This document shows, in pieces, positions 61,600 to 64,000 of a stretch of DNA of 64,000 bases. The translations under genes and the position numbers were made by a program. The notes under the pieces were generated by a model. It was not told the DNA's origin and ran no database searches. It worked only from the letters and a program-made list of their open reading frames with translations. Every line of letters begins with the position of its first letter. Within the stretch, counting starts at the first letter, position 1. The stretch covers positions 17,670,001-17,734,000 of the forward strand of contig JBITNC010000001.1 in assembly GCA_050084985.1 (NCBI GenBank). The letters are read 5' to 3'. Origin of the DNA: Nageia nagi (lineage: Eukaryota; Pinophyta).

Positions 61600-64000
61600 T
61601 TCAGGAAAAAACCCCTGACATTGAAAACCTTCAAGATGTATTCCTCAAGCATGCCATTCACACCCTTCGTCCTTTCCTCTTGACGCTCTTCAACAATGTG
61701 ATTAGCTCGAGTTTCCCATCTTCCTAGACATCCAACATCATCCATCCCATCTTCAAATCCGGCGATCCCAATGAACCGAGCAATTACCGCACCATTATTA
61801 TTGGCCACACCTTGGCCAAGCTTTATGTCACGATCATGGAGGAGTACCTTTATCCGATGGCCGACACTCGAGGATTTTTGGCAACATGACAAGCAAGCTT
61901 CCGTAGAGACCACCACACTATTGACCATCTCTTCACTCTCAGGGCTATTATCGAGGAGGCTAGATTCCGAAAGTCTGCAGTCTTTTGTTGTTTTGTAGAT
62001 TTCAGGAAGGCCTTTGATACTATGCCCTGACACAAACTCATGGATTGACTACAACGGTTAGGTGTGCCTAAGATTGGATTAATAGCCATTTTGACATTAA
62101 GAGACTATTTCAGGCCGCATTCACACTCCAGATGGATTCTTTGACAGCATTTTCAGCATGATTTGGGTGAAGCAGGGATGCCCTCTCTCACCGACTTTAT
62201 TTGGTGTTTGCATTGATGAGTTGGAGTCTTTTATCCTTGAGACTACAAAGCACAGTTTCGGTTGCCTTCTCCATGGTAGTCGTGTGCACATCCTCCTTTT
62301 TGCAAATGACATTGTGTTACTTTCCCAATCTATTGAGGGTCTCCAAAGTTTGATAGATGGCCTAGCAACTTTTAGTACTAGACAGGAGTTAGCAGTGAAC
62401 CTTAGAAAGACTAAGGTAGTGGCTTTCAATGTTTCGAAAGCCACAATGGACCAGACTCAGCTCATCTTCCACGATAGCATTATTGAGACTACTACTCCTA
62501 CACTTATTTGGGAGTTCTCTTTTCAGACCCTAGGTTCTCTATGCAGGCAGCAACACCATCTAGAGTTTGTTGAGGTTATGTGGCAGTTTCCACCTTGGAG
62601 AGACAATGCATCCAATTGCACTTTCAGGACATTCCATCCAAGTTAGAGTTATTCCAGTCCCTAGTCATACCCAATGCTTTGTATGGGGTTGAGGCTTGGG
62701 GACCCATTTTGGGAGCAACGGATTGGACTTCAATTGAGAGGATTTTGATCATTTTTCTATCTCATTTCATACGGAGTAAAAGGACGGTCCCACATACTAT
62801 CATACTTGCAAAGTTCAATTGCCAACCACTCTTGGTATGGGCCCTTGCTCCTATAGTCCTATTCCTCCATCACCTCCAGAGCTTATCTGATCGTGGTGAT
62901 GATACTAGGCTTCCCGCAAGAGCTGAGGCCTCCTGGATCGACGTAGCACCCCAGGGTTATCACCGATGTTGGTTTGTAGAAGTTTCTGCTATGCTCTTTA
63001 GATTTAATTTCTCCCCAGATAGATTAACCTCACCACAAGGGGCTTCATCACATACCTTCGAAGATTCCATGAATGCGACTCGTGAGGCAATCTATAGGGC
63101 TTTCATCCAGACTACCTGGGTTTCTCCCACGTAGTCGTTGACGCCTAAGTTGGATCACTATGCTCAACACTACCTTTAGTTAGAAAAGGGATTGATACTC
63201 TTGCCTAGTTAGCTCAACTTACATCTCACTTGGGTTGAGGATGTCCCTCAATCAGCTTAGGGTTTGCTTCCACCATTTGAGAGTTGAGACTGACCACCAC
63301 CTAGCCAGAGACTTGCAAGTTTGTCATCTATGCTCGTTGGAGATTGAGAGTGAAGACCACTTCATCTTTCGATGCCCAATCTACTACGACATCCGTGATC
63401 ATTACCATTGCCTCTTCCAAGATTCACAGAGTTCATTGGCCACATTTCTTCAGTACCCAAATCAACATTGCTTAGCCCTTTACTTTTGAGAGGCCCTTCT
63501 CCTTCGAAGATGTCTTTTAGCTCAAGCCCAACAGACATCAGGATTTCGACGCATTACCTCCTTCCGAGCTTCCTCCCAAGAGGGGGCACATAGGAGATGT
63601 CGAGATGAGTATTCACTTCCATTACACCGAATTAGGAGACGTATTTAGAGTACACAGGACCCGTTGAGGACTCGACAAATCACATCTTTCTTCTCCTCCA
63701 ATAGTAGTACCATTGACTCATCTCACAGAGATCAACATGACTCCTACCCAGAAAGGAGAGCACTCCCATACTCTCCCCCTTGAGAGGGTCGGGATGGTCT
63801 TCCTTTGCTTACCTCAGATTTTGTACCCCCCTCTCATTAGAGTTGGGATCTTTCGTGTGGTTGTAGTTGTTTATGCTAGCTTATTTAATGTTTTCTTTAA
63901 ATGATGCCCACTAAGGACTTTGTTGGTCCCTTGACGCAGGATTGTACATGCTAGTCCCATTGACCACTTTTGGTCAATCGTGGACATTAATATACTTCTT
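61600..64000 (+). mobile_element. LINE (non-LTR retrotransposon), 5'-truncated, reaching the window edge
   Basis: Plus-strand reverse-transcriptase text begins near 61600 within a hAT transposase remnant and runs to a 3' tail at about 64000. No endonuclease domain is present, as expected of 5' truncation. Several frame changes and stops inactivate it. The extreme 3' end lies at or beyond the window edge. Confidence 0.75.
61700..63489 (+). pseudogene. LINE reverse transcriptase and zf-RVT domain, inactive
   Basis: In order: IFKSGDPNEPSNYRTIIIGH, HHTIDHLFTLRAIIEEARF, CCFVDFRKAFDTM, KQGCPLSPTLFGVCIDELE (62170), then FANDIVLLSQSIEGLQSLID, where the catalytic F-A-D-D has become F-A-N-D. Next are the thumb and connection (HFQDIPSKLELFQSLVIPNA, LYGVEAWGP). 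A zinc-binding C-terminus (VCHLCSLEIESEDHFIFRCP, about 63330) has C-x2-C...H...C. At least four stops in the palm and frame changes near 62120, 62560 and 63140. Confidence 0.85.

Noticed and set aside
1-64000. tRNA, rRNA or other structural RNA genes
   Set aside because: Only short tRNA-complementary primer sites were found; no cloverleaf with A and B boxes was recognised by eye.

Overview
The window looks like nuclear DNA of a seed plant with a very large genome, most likely a gymnosperm. It is A/T-rich and almost entirely transposable-element sequence, with nested insertions and decayed reading frames. The one host gene I can support is spread across it with introns of about 20 kb and 30 kb. 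The kingdom-level call is firm. 'Gymnosperm, probably conifer' is an inference from intron size and repeat style.

Host gene. Seven minus-strand exons (58106-58019, 27970-27858, 27213-27154, 27065-27010, 26890-26786, 26634-26578, 6662-6561) join in frame with GT/AG borders. They encode the middle of a plant TesB-type acyl-CoA thioesterase II (ACH2-like). The 5' exons lie beyond position 64000 and the 3' exons beyond position 1, so nearly everything else here is intronic.

Left end (1-4336, minus). A Ty3/gypsy-style LTR (3605-4336) is followed by a tRNA-iMet primer site and a leader. Where gag is expected there is an intronless fragment of the cohesin regulator PDS5. Then come half of a retropepsin and an unbroken reading frame of at least 507 codons that leaves the window and that I do not recognise. 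A solo copy of the same LTR, with a perfect target duplication, sits at 23361-24094.

Intron of 20 kb (6663-26577). It holds a hAT-type MITE, an LTR-like remnant, and one large element (11255-26118, target duplication GAATC). That element carries a giant solo LTR, two other solo LTRs, a further solo LTR nested in one of those, and a second MITE.

Intron of 30 kb (27971-58018). It holds two giant LTR-like units (30914-38802 and 39895-43040), a non-autonomous LTR element (45165-55286) which itself contains a giant LTR, a short LTR element and a solo LTR, and a copia remnant. To the right, in the next intron, are a hAT transposase remnant and a LINE.

The most unusual system is a family of giant LTR-like units (five bounded copies plus fragments). 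They share a TGTTGTG start followed by an inverted repeat, mostly CCAACA-like 3' ends, 5-bp target duplications, and about 0.9 kb from a TATA-like motif to the 3' end. Three copies contain, upstream of that TATA, a protein-coding region in sense orientation; in two of them it has its own TATA box. The two long proteins share a central domain, a Ser-rich linker and a coiled-coil-like tail. I do not recognise the family.
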